The notes under the pieces: model-generated
Seen by the model: only the letters and a program-made list of their open reading frames with translations
What the model was told of the DNA's origin: nothing
Database searches by the model: none
Shown here: positions 1 to 11,692 of the stretch, one piece after another
Numbering within the stretch: position 1 is the first letter of the stretch
How the letters are laid out: every line of letters starts with the position of its first letter
Made by a program: the position numbers and the translations under genes
Assembly (NCBI GenBank): GCA_018881555.1
Contig: JACAXG010000032.1
Location: 2,678,837 to 2,742,836, forward strand
Direction: 5' to 3'
DNA length: 64,000 nt
From: Amblyornis subalaris
Taxonomy: Eukaryota; Chordata; Aves; Passeriformes; Ptilonorhynchidae

Positions 1-2290
1 CTTCTTCACTTAGAAATGAACTGTAATATTGAGTGAGGCAGAGTAGTTGGTCTTGGCTCAATGATCAGTGAATTGATCTGAAATGCAGAAACCAGTTCCA
101 CAGACTTCTTGTATTAATTATTCAATTATCACTACAAACTATGATAACCTTAACAGAAAATAGAGAGAAAGTCATCACTAGGGTAACCAAAATACAGCAG
201 CTACATCCCCCTAAAATCAAAGCTTCAGAATGGGGATTTAACAACTTGAACACTGAAAGTCCTCAAACACAAAGTGCCAGATGGTGTCCTCACTACCCAT
301 CTTTTGGGTGGACTGCACCTCCTGACACAGCAGGTTATCTACATGGAAATTCCTTATTCAAATTTCCATAACTCACAGTATACTCTAGGACTTGATGTAG
401 TTTCTTACAGGTGAGATTATTATTATTATTTAGGTATCTTTGTGCGTGCTCACCATTTGACAATTTGTTTCCCACAAGTTTAAAAAGCAACTGTATTTTT
501 TGCAGAATGCCATTATCACTTAGATGNCAAATTTGGACACTTTTAGATATAAGCCTGCATTTCTGGACCTCAGACTACTGCATTTTCTTCATATTGGCTT
601 TTCAGAAAACCTATTTGGTTCATTTCTGTCAAGGGGACGTGTATAACTTCTCTTGATGGAAGTCAATAGTTGTTTTTCACTGTCTTGCATCAGCTGGAAA
701 AAGCATGGATCTATTTTGCAGTTCAGTGGCTAATTCTGAGGGGTCCTAGAATTTCACAGCAGGGACCACAAAGGACCAAAGTGCATTGGGTCTGTATCAT
801 CTGGAATACATATTTTCTGCTCATGAATTTGCTTAATCTTTTCAATGACACAGAGTGAGAGCTATTTAGAGAATTCTGTGCTCCAGTCCAGTGTCTGCTC
901 ATGCAATGCATATTGATCAGCTGGGTCTCTGTGTGAAATGGCTCTGCTGGCCAAGAAGCCCTGGCCATCACGCTGGAAGAAAAGAACACTCAGTGTAGAG
1001 TAAAGTATGAATGATTAAGCCTTTCTATCCACCCATTAGCACTTTGACCTTTGATTTGGTGCTTGAAGAGTCTGTCTTTTCCTGCACTCAAATCTTTACA
1101 CAGATAAGCTTTTTCTGTGGGACTCTTGATAAGATGGGAGATACATGGCTTTAGCTTGATGGATTCAGGAAAATGAAGATCTGTCTTTTCCCATTGTTCT
1201 TTCATTGACTGGAAGGTGTCAGTGGGTTGTGCATATCTGTTTCCATGTGTCCATATATTAATGGGCATTCCTTTGTTCTGACTTTGATATTCATATCTCA
1301 GTCGTGCACAGAAAATACAAATATTAAGTCTTATGCTTTTATCAACACCATTAGCATAAGAAAAGTGCTTGAAAAACACATAAAAATTCACCTTGAGTGT
1401 GTTGTACAATTTGGTCTTGACAGCAATGGCATTTATGTTTCTATTCTTTCTCAACCAGAAGTTAAAGCTCTTAACTGTGAGATTATACTGCCTAGTTTGA
1501 AAGCTTTTGCGAGCCTCTGTAGTATAATAATTTTACTTTAGGGAGCATGTAATTTTAAGTTCTTGCATAACACCACACATTTTTATGGTATCACTAAACT
1601 TCGTAATTTTATTTCCCGGTGACAATTAAGTGCACACCAATATTNTGGAATTTTTCCCTCCATCACAGTTGAATGAAATTGGAATGGAGTATTATACGGT
1701 AGGTTGGAAGTTCTGATCTCTGGAAATGTTAAAGGTTTTCTAGTTCCCTTGTTACATATCCATTTCACACATAACCAAATCCATCAATTTGTTCATTTTT
1801 CCCTTCAGCAACCTACAAGCAGTAACCACAAAAATGTAACAAAAACATATTCACTGTGTACTTCTTTTACAGTCCCCTTTCTACAGGTACAGCTCACAGT
1901 GTTAAAGGAAATTAAATCTGATATTTTACAGATTGCATTTGTCAAAATGCACCTATTTTAAACACTGACTGCTCTTAGAGGCTCCTAGGGACTCACAGGG
2001 TAAATGTTTTCTGGCTGAGGTGAGACAGACACTGCACGACCTGACCTGCTGCCCAAAGTCAAACTCCAAGTCAACACACATCTAAATTCAACCTGGTGTA
2101 AAGCAAAGAGGATCCCATGCATAACCACACCATGTGTAGGATGAGACAAACAAAAATTTTGGAGCTATGACATGAGCCCATTCTAACTGCAAGTCCCACC
2201 ACAGCTCATGTAACCCTTAGAATTCAAGCAGAGAGCCTGTCAAAATCCCAACTTTTAAAAAATGTTATTTTTAGTAAAGACTGAGTTTTA
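1..2290. other. AT-rich unique sequence, no identifiable gene
   Basis: I see no repeat family and no recognisable gene here. There is a short ATT run at 415-431. The only notable coding signal is on the minus strand between 1454 and 723, where one frame is interrupted by a single TGA (see findings). The remaining open frames are short and unsupported. Confidence 0.5.
723..1454 (-). other. Long open minus-strand frame with one in-frame stop (possible decayed coding sequence)
   Basis: Reading the minus strand from 1454 down to 723 gives 244 codons in one frame, interrupted only by a TGA at 992-990. The upstream 154 codons open with TTG; the first ATG lies about 62 codons in (a start reading MPINIW). 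The downstream segment follows the stop directly in the same frame. I recognise no domain, signal peptide or membrane segment. A plus-strand frame (1227-1541) overlaps it, so low local stop density could explain both. It may be an old pseudogene, an exon remnant or chance; chance is a real possibility in a 64-kb window. Confidence 0.15.
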
Positions 2291-2700
2291 TGGAATGATA
2301 GAATAGCCTGAGCTGGAAGTGACATTAAAGATCATCCAGTTCCAACCCTCTTGCCATGGACAGGGACACCTTTCGCTAGACCAGTTTGCTCAAACCGCCA
2401 TCCAACCTGACCTTAAACACTTCCAAGGAAAAACCTGTGTCAGTGCCTCATCACCCTCACAGTCAATAATTTCTTCTTTATACCTAATCTAAACCTCCTC
2501 CCTTTCAGGTTAAAGACATTCCCCCTTGTCCTGTCACTCCATGCCCTTGTAAATAGTTCCTCTCTGTGGTTCTTGTAGGCTCCTCTCATGGAAGGCTGCA
2601 ATTAGGTCACACTGAAGCCCTCTCTTTTCCAGACTGAACAATCCAGATTCTCTCAGATTTTCATCCTGCAACAGGTGCTCCATCCTTTTAATCCATGTCA
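2291..2700 (-). mobile_element. CR1 LINE fragment, 3' end, minus strand
   Basis: On the plus strand this is the reverse complement of the CR1 3' end. It opens with a degraded tail (GGAATGATAGAATAG), then gives GACATTAAAGATCATCCAGT, CATGGACAGGGACACC and the CTGTCACTCCATGCCCTTGT block in CR1 order. These correspond to the last part of ORF2 and the 3' terminus. The 5' part of the element is missing, as is usual for CR1. The copy is moderately diverged and its reading frame is broken. Confidence 0.9.
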
Positions 2701-3639
2701 AAGGCTTTACAGATTCCTTTATTTCTTTTCTTGGTGTGTTGTTTGTTTTTCTCCACAGAAGCATTTATTTAAACAATCTCAAAAAAAAAGTTTTTGCATT
2801 AATTTAACTCTGTACATAATTTCTATACTAGTATCTCAGATAAAACACCATAAATGAAATTCTGCATATTCATATTATTTTTCTGAGAAGGGAAAATGTG
2901 CTGAATTACTTGTACTTACAGAAAATAATGTAGTAGTTANCTTGTCCTGTGAGGCCAACCTCATATATTAGACCACCAAATCACAGATACAGTAGAGAAC
3001 AGTACCAAGTTATGTTTAGACATTGTTTTTCCACTCATTATCTAACCATCACATACATTATTCAAAATAATCAATTATACTATGAAAAATGAATAAGANT
3101 TTCCCTCTGGGGTGCATTCGCACCTCCAATCTACCTAATCTTATACAGCCTACCATCAGAAGAAACAAAAAGAACAAAAACAACTAAACCCAGGGAATAT
3201 AAATCTCTGGGGAAATACTCTGGTAAATCCATTTTAAATATATACTCTGCCTAAGGCTGAGATGTATATACATACACATACACACACACATATATATATA
3301 TTAGAGACTCGATTATAGTAGTTAGAGAAAGAAATGTGAGTCAAAAAGTTTGGAATTGGATTCTTTTATTGCAGCGAATATCCAGCAATGTTAAAGGTTT
3401 TATACCATCTTAATTAAAAACTAGAATAGATGAGAGGAAACAGACTTTTAGGTAACATTTTATTTCAGTTATGTCTGTTATTATGATCCTGAGCATGACC
3501 TACTCTATCTGCCTCCAATCACATTATACAGGAAATCTAATAGTAAATATAACTGTATATGAAATATAAACGTGAATATTGTTTGCAAAAAAATAGGATT
3601 TCTGAATTAAATTAACAACATTAATTTACAGGAATACTG
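2701..3639. other. AT-rich unique sequence with a CA/TA microsatellite
   Basis: No gene or dispersed repeat was recognised. It contains a CA run passing into a TA run at 3264-3301 and several A/T homopolymers. Confidence 0.5.
3264..3301. repeat. (CA)n/(TA)n microsatellite
   Basis: A degenerate TACA stretch passes into pure CA dinucleotides and then about five TA units. It is a compound dinucleotide repeat. Confidence 0.85.
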
Positions 3640-4885
3640 AATGACAGAATTGGAAGAAACCNTCTGAGTTTTCAAGCCCAAGCCCCTGCTTTTTTCTTTT
3701 ATTTTGGTCAAATATATCACATAATATTTCTGGGATGCTTAAAGCAATGACTTTTCCCATANTGGCCATTTTGAAAGGTTGTTGCAGAATCTCAGTTTAT
3801 ATATGGTTAAAAACCTTTAATTGAATAATAGAACCTTTCTGATTATNGATGCTGATGGGCTCATTGTAAATTTATGCTTATTTTCTCTCATATATGCACC
3901 ACATTTAGTCTGANTTGTCATCTGTAAATAACAATAACAACCCTTCTTTACTTTTCCACTTTCAGACTAAATGGACACAGCACTTTCAGCTTTAAGTAAC
4001 AAAATACAGCATCCTTCCACTTATTCTTTTAGTCCTCCTTCANATAAAGGAAAGAATATTTCCTTAATTTCTTTGGATATGCCTTACACATTTTGAGTCA
4101 CACACTTCCATTTGCATATTATTTTGGGATCATGTAACATGTACAGATATTTCTCCTCCTCACTTATTTCCAAAGGCTGGCCTCCAAGTAAAGCAGGTAA
4201 TCTTGGTATTAGTGTAAAAGTGCATGGCCNTGCACACAGATATATTAAATTTGCCTCTTTTCTGTAAGTTCAGTCCTCAAGGTNGTTCAGTTTCTCCTGT
4301 ATGATATTTTCAACCCCCACTACACATACGATGCCTGTCAACATCATTTCAACTATGAATTTCATTAATTCATACCTATTTTGCACAAAGCCCTCAATGA
4401 AAGTATTTAATAAGATTAATCCCAAGATCAGTCTTTGAAGACTCTAAAAGTAACCTTTCCCCATTCTGAATTGTCCTTTTCTAATAATATCCATTTTTGT
4501 CTCTTTTGGCCATCCTATTTCTCATATTAAAATTTTCATTCTAATCCCTATGTTATCTACTTTAACTAGTAGCATTATATCTCACCCCATATCAAATGAT
4601 TTACTGAAAAGCAGACAGATTAGATCTACTGTGTGTCCTTTAACTAGAAAGTCAGCTATTTTATCACAGAAAGCTATCAAGTTACTATGACACCANCTAT
4701 CTTCGTAAACATTTGTTATATTTTTACCATATTTTCCAATTGCTTTCATGTCTTTAATTATTATTACATTAAAAATACATTGAAATTTTCTAACCATTAT
4801 GGAAGACAGGCTATCAGAGCAGCAGCAATGTGACCATATTATTTTCTCCTTTCTTATGTACAGAATATTCACATACACACCAAAA
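3640..4885 (-). mobile_element. Ancient CR1-type LINE copy with reverse-transcriptase remnant
   Basis: The block is colinear over about 1.2 kb with the antisense of old amniote CR1/L3-type LINEs. It starts near 3640 with a diverged 3' end (AGAATTGGAAGAAACC). Landmarks follow at AATAAGATTAATCCCAAGA (near 4410), AGTAACCTTTCC (near 4450) and CTTTAACTAGAAAGTCAGCT (near 4640). The minus-strand translation near 4590-4690 includes NLIAFCDKIADFLVKG and then LLFSKSFDMG. This matches the region around the (L)DFSKAFD motif of the CR1 reverse transcriptase. Many substitutions, indels and stops show a very old, dead copy. Confidence 0.8.
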
Positions 4886-7800
4886 TAATGTTTCAAGAAA
4901 TATCAACAATGCANTACTTTTTTTATCTGTGAGTGAGCCTAAAGAAAAAACAGTTTCCTCAGTAACTAGCAGTCTATGTGAATATGTTCAGCTCTTCAAA
5001 TTTTCCTTGAAGCTATGAGTTAAAATGATTCAATCTCTCTACATACTGTGGAAGTGTCAAAGATGTCTTCAAGGCTATATATTTGTCTGCACTGAAAATA
5101 AGTTGGTACACCATTTCACACAACTGCAAATGTCCATCACTCATAAAAAATGACATGCAAATTCCTAAATCACTTACCTATTTTTCAAAGTTTTACGTAC
5201 AATTTCTCCTGGGCCAGAGAGAGAAGCAAATTCTAGTTNTGCTAGCCTACCTCCTTTGTAGATGTTTTTGTTATTTAAGTAATAAATGAATTTTAAAAAG
5301 TGACTGTCAGATGAAAGAGTCCATTAACATACAAATTAACAATGGATTTATCAGATCTTTCACCAGCTAGTGATTATTCAGTCTCCCAGGCCACGGAACC
5401 ATGACTGAAGGTATGATATGAGCCAAATTCTGTAGCTGGCTAATCATTGTCTTCAGGGAAGTTGGCANTCAACAGAAGGGAAATGCAGTGTCAGACACTC
5501 TCCTTTTACAAATCCAGGCCAGAAAATTTGAAAGATTTTTTCAGAGTATTTCTCACAATTTCTGATTCAGGTCAGGCCTGGAATTTTTTAGGANTAGGCT
5601 TTTTATCAGTAATTTGTAAACTTTCCATCCATTTCTTTTTTTAAAAAAACAAACATTCTAACTAAGGAAAAAAATTCCTAAACCCATAACTATTTTCCCT
5701 AATGGCTTATTTCAGATTAGTTGAATTACTTTACTGTATCACAAAAAATGGTTCTCTTGCCTTGAATCCCAGTGCTCATCCATGGCCTGATTTCACAGAC
5801 TGGGGCACTCTTTATTCCACTCTCAAAGGTACAACATGAGAATTTTGCAGNAACACCGGTCCCAAAAAGAGAGAGAACACGGATACCAGAGAAAAGGAAA
5901 TACAATTTCCATAAAACATCTGTGCACTTCTTTGGTATAGAAAAGTTTGAACCCCAGATTTTGCTAATCTCAGTATTCAAAATTTATGGAAAAATTAATT
6001 ATGTAGGAATGGAAAAAAAAGAGGAGAGAATACAAACTTCCTTATCTCTAAGTTTTATTCCTACTTTTGTCATTATTCTTTTGTTTCATGTAAAACAAGA
6101 ACTGTTTTCTCCTACAGCTGTCTTTCTGATTTAGACATGTAACTCTCACCTTCATTTTAGACTATGGTTTCCCAAGCCTGACTCTCTTTAATCAGTAAAA
6201 GGAGTTTTGAAAGCCTGGAAGGATCAGTTCTGTTCAAGACTATGTAGATNACTTAAGCAAATCATTTCTCTTTCTGGTAACTTTCAAAAGGCACTGACTT
6301 TTCTCCATTTTATGGAGTGGAAAATAAAGCANCTATTTTAGATCAATTCCCCAATTAGGAGACTTAAACTAAGAAATTAGATTAACTTGATTCTACAGAG
6401 TCTCTTATTTTCTATCTTTATTCTATACAAAGGTGCATTTCTTTTAAATAAAGATATTCATGAATTAAAACATTCACAGGCCTTGATTGAACACAACACT
6501 TGATGGTGTGCTAAACNTCAAACACAGGAGCCGTAGCTCTGAAGTCAGTGGGATTATTTCTGCAAATGCTTCGGTGGACTAGAGAGAGCATTTAAGTACC
6601 AAGCCTTGCTATTACTGTATATTACATTAACCATTGGAGAATATGCCCGAGTTTTAAATTTTCTGCTTTGTAAAGGGTTTTACTATAAAATGTTAAATGG
6701 CCTTTTCAGCTGAAACTCTGTAGGGCTAAGAAGGCAAGCCCTTCTGTGCATACTATATTACTTCTATTAAAATTATCTGAAGTACATGAATTTCCAGTGA
6801 CCTGTCTTCACACATCTTGCCAAAAAATGTCACAATTAGCAGCAGACTCCTGCTGAGCGTTTGATTGCGCAGTAAGGAACTAACTTTGCACCTCTGGAAG
6901 TTTGACTTTAACTGAAAATGTCTCTGTTGGTTTCAGTTTATTCCTCACTGAGTACATGTCCATACCACAACATCGCCACAAAATTTAGCATGATGAACAC
7001 AGCAGTTCCTATGGGAGGGGGCATCAGGAACCGAAGGGGAAATATTCCAGATCAGTCCTTAGGCAACAAAGAAAATTACATCATCATACAGGGATTAGTG
7101 CCCTGTAAAAGAAATGAAAAATGGCAGATAGGTAGGCAGATGTCTGGAGTCTAGTGAAAGNAGCTACCTGAAAGCAGGTATCTGGAGACAGACAAAGCAG
7201 CTACCAAAAATTTGAAGAATAATGGAGTGGGATTTGCACCCTCCTGTGCCAAATGGTGTAATCCTGGGAGTTCCTGACGCCCTTGGAAAGTGCCAACACT
7301 GACACTTCTAAAAAGGATTGCACTTCTGCAGACAGGATGCTGTAGGGTGTTGACTTAAAGGAGGAATTTGAGGATTAAGTCTAGTAATTCTTGTATTTTA
7401 TCAAATTACTAAACACCAAGTTAGCTGCTGGAAATTCCTGTATTTATGTTTTTGGTCTGCTGCAGTCAGGAAATCCTGCACCTTAAACTAGTCTGTAGTA
7501 AAAATATCTTGAGACAACCCTTTTTACCTCACATTTGAAAAGGTCTAACAACATTGAGCTACTATGGATCAGATGAATCCTTTTAATGCGCTGGGAGGCA
7601 CACATGCCCAGCTGCCACTTCAAGTTTTAGCTCCCAAAGAGCACTGATAACTCAGAAACAGGCTAAATGCTCCAGATGCTCAATTACTCAGTGGCAAAAT
7701 GTCTTATGAGTATGTGAGCATGTACTGAACCCCTTGAGGCCCTGATCTCTCATAGAAGCTCCTGAAAATTAGGAGCTGCATGAGGACAGAGCACAGTTCC

Positions 7801-8129
7801 TTGATGTTTGTAACTGTGTATCTTACAGGTCCCCCTTCAGGTGAGATCAATTGCCATTAGTTACATTCATCCACCATCTAACCTAATCTGAAACCTAAGT
7901 CCTCAGAATTCCTCTGAAGAGACCTTCCTACCATCAGGATGTCTGTCTATTCTAGATATTTCTTAGCAACACACAGTGAACCTCTTCCCTCAACTGAAAA
8001 GGTTGTTCCTAAATTTCCTGCACCCCAAATGAATTTTTCTTAGCCACTAGGTTTAGAGACCTTTTCTTGATTTTTCTTTTTACCCATGTGTTGCCTTTGA
8101 TGTATGTTCATTGCTTCATTTGCCCCAGC
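4886..8129. other. AT-rich unique sequence, no gene recognised
   Basis: The stretch has many isolated N bases and short open frames such as plus 5772-6134 (120 codons, TTG-initiated), none with recognisable domains. I see no dispersed repeat I can name and no microsatellite of note. Confidence 0.45.
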
Positions 8130-8720
8130 TCAGTGGCTGCTCATTGGGATGGTGAGTTTGCTGATGGGAAGGTGAGCCCAGATGGTGACAGATGTGCTTC
8201 AAACAAACCAAACATCAGCATGATCCTCACATGCCTGTGAGGCGACTGCAAACACCAAGGGGAACAAAGCCTGCAGAGGAGGGCTTGTGTTTATCTTCCA
8301 AGCTCAAAACCAGGGAACAGGCGGTCAGTCATCGTGGTGTCACATCCATCATCAGCTACGCTTCCACTTGAAAAATTTAAGGGTAGGAAGACCTTTTCCT
8401 GTGGTCATGAAGATCTGTTTAGTGGCTGGTGTATGCTGTGGTGTCATGAAGGGTGTCATGCCGTCCACGTCAGGACCCATGTCTCCCACACAGAGTCCAG
8501 GTTTGGGTGTCACCTCTGTGGGACTGCTGCCAAAGGCAGCCTGTGTGAGGTGTGCCACTTCACAGATAGAAAGACAACTTGCATGGACATGAGGCTCTTG
8601 CCTGCAGAGCCAGAGTGGGTCTTGNGTCATTTTATTCACTGTTAGAGCACCCTCCATGCAAGCTGTGAAACATAGGTCTAAGTACAAGTCAAAAAAAGAG
8701 GAACCTGAATTCAGGTCTGG
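8130..8720. other. Locally GC-richer patch with open frames on both strands
   Basis: This patch is visibly richer in G and C than its flanks. Three overlapping open frames of about 100-123 codons occur together: plus 8287-8592, plus 8334-8645 (GTG-initiated) and minus 8352-8723. The second plus frame encodes an unusually Cys/His-rich peptide, for example CMLWCHEGCHAVH and RFGCHLCGTAAKGSLCEVCH. I do not recognise a zinc-binding family with this spacing, and there is no ATG start or clear splice context. The patch could be an old unrecognised repeat, a decayed exon or a compositional fluctuation. Confidence 0.3.
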
Positions 8721-11490
8721 CATTTCCCAAATGGATGTGACAGCTATTATCTCTTAGTTAAGACTTCTCCCAGAAATGTGACTTGAAGTCACTGGCTTTT
8801 CCTCCTNGCTCTGTGAGATGGCTTTCTGAATGATGTCTGCTGTGACTTTAACCCTTCAGTCCTGAACTCTGCTGGTGCTTTGTTTTGGGGAGTAGGGGGC
8901 NAACTTATGAATTTCCTCGGGAAACGAAGAGCCTGGAAGCTTCCTCCTAGCACTGGGATCATACCTTCTCCGACCCTTGTCAGCATCCTGAAGGATGAAA
9001 GCTGGATGTTCCCTATCACTGACATGTGCAAGAATTATAACCAGATATAGCCTGCCTGGCTGAAGGCTTCATGAATAATTATGGCAGATACAGCAGAGCT
9101 CTGCACTTTGGTCTAGCCTGTTCTACTTCTTCTTCAAGTGTCTCCTTGCCAGATTAAATTTGCCTACTAAAAAAAGTCCTTCAGTTCATTTAAATTTTTT
9201 TCAGAACAATCGGATTTTTCCTACATTAATTAGCACACGTTTTGTTTTATGAGTCTTACACAGAAAGAAGCTGGGGAATTATTTAGCTTAAGAGAAAATA
9301 TTAGAACTTGTCAAGATCTTTGCTGCTGTTGTTGTTGTTGTTGTACTATGCTCTATTAATGCAGATGAGCAACAAATATGCTTCTATAAATTGAATCTGA
9401 CTATGGNGGCCCCAAGAATAACCCAAGGCAGAAAACTAGGGGAAAAAAAAACCAGAGACAGAAAATCTTTCTCATTATTTTACTATAAAAATCTTAATTA
9501 GTCCCAAAGGTTTTTGTTATAAAATTCAGGTAGGTAAGGCACAAAAACTTTTTGTCAAGCAGACTATGCAAAAAGTAGGACAGTGACACAAAAAGAGTTG
9601 CAAATGAAGCTAGACTTGTATTCTAACAAGTGAAATATTTATAAACCTACACAGTTATCTGCCCATGGAACAGGTAAGGTAGTATAAATAAATTAAATTT
9701 CAGAAATTAATACATTCTTTTAATTGAATTTATCCTTGAAAATTAATAGAATTCTACCAATCTTTGAGGCAAAAACTCTCCACACATTTGCTTCTATATT
9801 ACAGGCAAAAGATTATTAGTGCCTTGTAGTATGGTGGTTGCAAATTACATATGGAAGTTTGCAGCAATTTGAATATCATAGGGAAATTATCTTTTCCTGT
9901 CTATATCTTTCAGCCTCTACAGCTAGGATTTTAAAATTAGGCTTATAATATTTTTACTTCCCTGAACTATTACCCACAGCTATATTACAGCTAATCAAAA
10001 AGCTCCAGTTCCAGAAATGCACAGAAAAAAATCAGTAAATGCACGATAGCTCCTGGCTCCTCATGACATGAAATTGGTGCTTGAATGTGACACATGGAGA
10101 AATATATCTTCAATTCACGCATTATCTCTCAACTTGACCCCTGTTTACAGTCTGTGATTAAGTGTTCATACAGAACCGTGCTCCACTTCAAACTTATATT
10201 TGGTGTATGCATTGGAAAACAAAAAGGCTCTTTGCTTACTCAACTGCTGAAGGCATCCTNTCATTTTAAAACCAGTCTCGAGACCTGACTTGATGTTCTT
10301 GTTTACCTTCACTGTGATTCACCAACAGTTCTGACACACTGATCAAGTCTTCTTTTGAGACCTAAACCTTGTACACCCATACTTCAGTGTTTTGATTAAT
10401 AGGTAATCTTCTGAGCTATTTCCTGTAGGTTTCTCTAGCATGTCTNTAGAAAGCTGGTTGTAATCTGAGTGTGGCAGGGACATGTGCTACTGTGACTGAC
10501 CAGGGAGGAACCCCTATCCTTTTCACAAATCCTTCAGGAGCTGAGCTGTGAGACAGGTGTGATGTCAGGAAGTTGTACATGTCCTCAGAGAAACAAAAAC
10601 AAAAGAAAACATATCTATGGAGTTTCAGTACTGGGGCTAGGCAGGGGGACAATTACCCATCTAATTTCTTATTGCAGTCCAACCCTTAAAACTTAATTGA
10701 ATTTTATATATAGATGTAGGACGGAATGATATAGAAGGCTGATTTATGATTTTGTATTTTTTTAATACTGTTATGTTTCACAGGGAAACAGGATACACCC
10801 CATCTTCTGGTCAACTAAACATTAGATCATAATCCCTTCCCAGTTATGGCCTTTAACCATTTCAAAAGGGGCNGGGTAAGGAAACAAATAGCTGTGGGAA
10901 AAAAGCAATCTTTATTTATGGCAATACAGACATCAAAATTGCTTTACCCAGCTAGAATTCCAGAGATGCACAAGCATAGATCAGTAAAACAGCAGTTCCT
11001 AGTAGGTTTTGATACAAAAGAATGGACTTTTCCTCAGGCATTTTCTTTCCCATCAGCTCACACAGCATTTTCTGTTTATTCACTCAGTAGTATTCATTGA
11101 TCAATTACTCAGCTGTACTTGGCATAAGGAAAGTAGTAGTTCACTGGTGAATCTGAAAGCAGGCAACACACTTGTATTCAGTCTTTGTGCTGTTAAATAT
11201 CTGTGCACTGGGTTTTATTTTCTGTAATCTATCAGATGTTTTGTAAGTGATAATCCAATATTATTTGAAAGAGGAAGCATTCATAATTTCAATTACACTG
11301 AGCTCTTTTTTGCGGGGGAGGACTAGTTATTTATTTATGGGAATAGCAGTAAGAAATAATCTTATATAATCAACTTCAAAACACAGGCCTTTAGAAGTGT
11401 GATATTTTTGTTAGAGGTTATAGATATAGGATGTTAACTGCCATACATATCAGTCNCTACTTAGGATGGTGATATATTTTGAGTCTTCCT
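8721..11490. other. AT-rich unique sequence with a short GTT repeat
   Basis: Nothing coding was identified. A TGT/GTT trinucleotide run lies at 9321-9344. No dispersed repeat was recognised between the GC-richer patch and the CR1 end at 11491. Confidence 0.45.
9321..9344. repeat. (GTT)n microsatellite
   Basis: Two TGC units are followed by about six TGT units. It is a short trinucleotide repeat in non-coding sequence. Confidence 0.8.
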
Positions 11491-11692
11491 AGAATCATAG
11501 GATTCNTAGGAAAGGTTTGGATTGGAAGGGACCTTAAAGATCACTCAGTTCCAACACCCCTGTCATGGGCAAGGACACCTTCCACTACACCAGGTTGCTC
11601 AAAACCCCATCCAACCTGGCCCTGAACACTTCCCGGGATGGAGCATTTACAAGTTCTCCGGACAATCTGTGCTATTGCCTCACTACCCTCAT
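11491..11692 (-). mobile_element. CR1 LINE fragment, 3' end, minus strand
   Basis: It begins with a CR1 tail in reverse complement (AGAATCATAGGATTC). TTGGAAGGGACCTTAAAGATC, CAAGGACACCTTCCACTAC and CCATCCAACCTGGCCCTGAAC follow. The match stops around CACTACCCTCATCATC, so only the last ~200 bp of the element are present. Severe 5' truncation is typical of CR1. Confidence 0.92.

Noticed and set aside
5772..6134. 120-codon plus frame ending in a hydrophobic stretch
   Set aside because: It starts at a non-ATG codon, contains an N, and a minus-strand frame overlaps it; no family was recognised.
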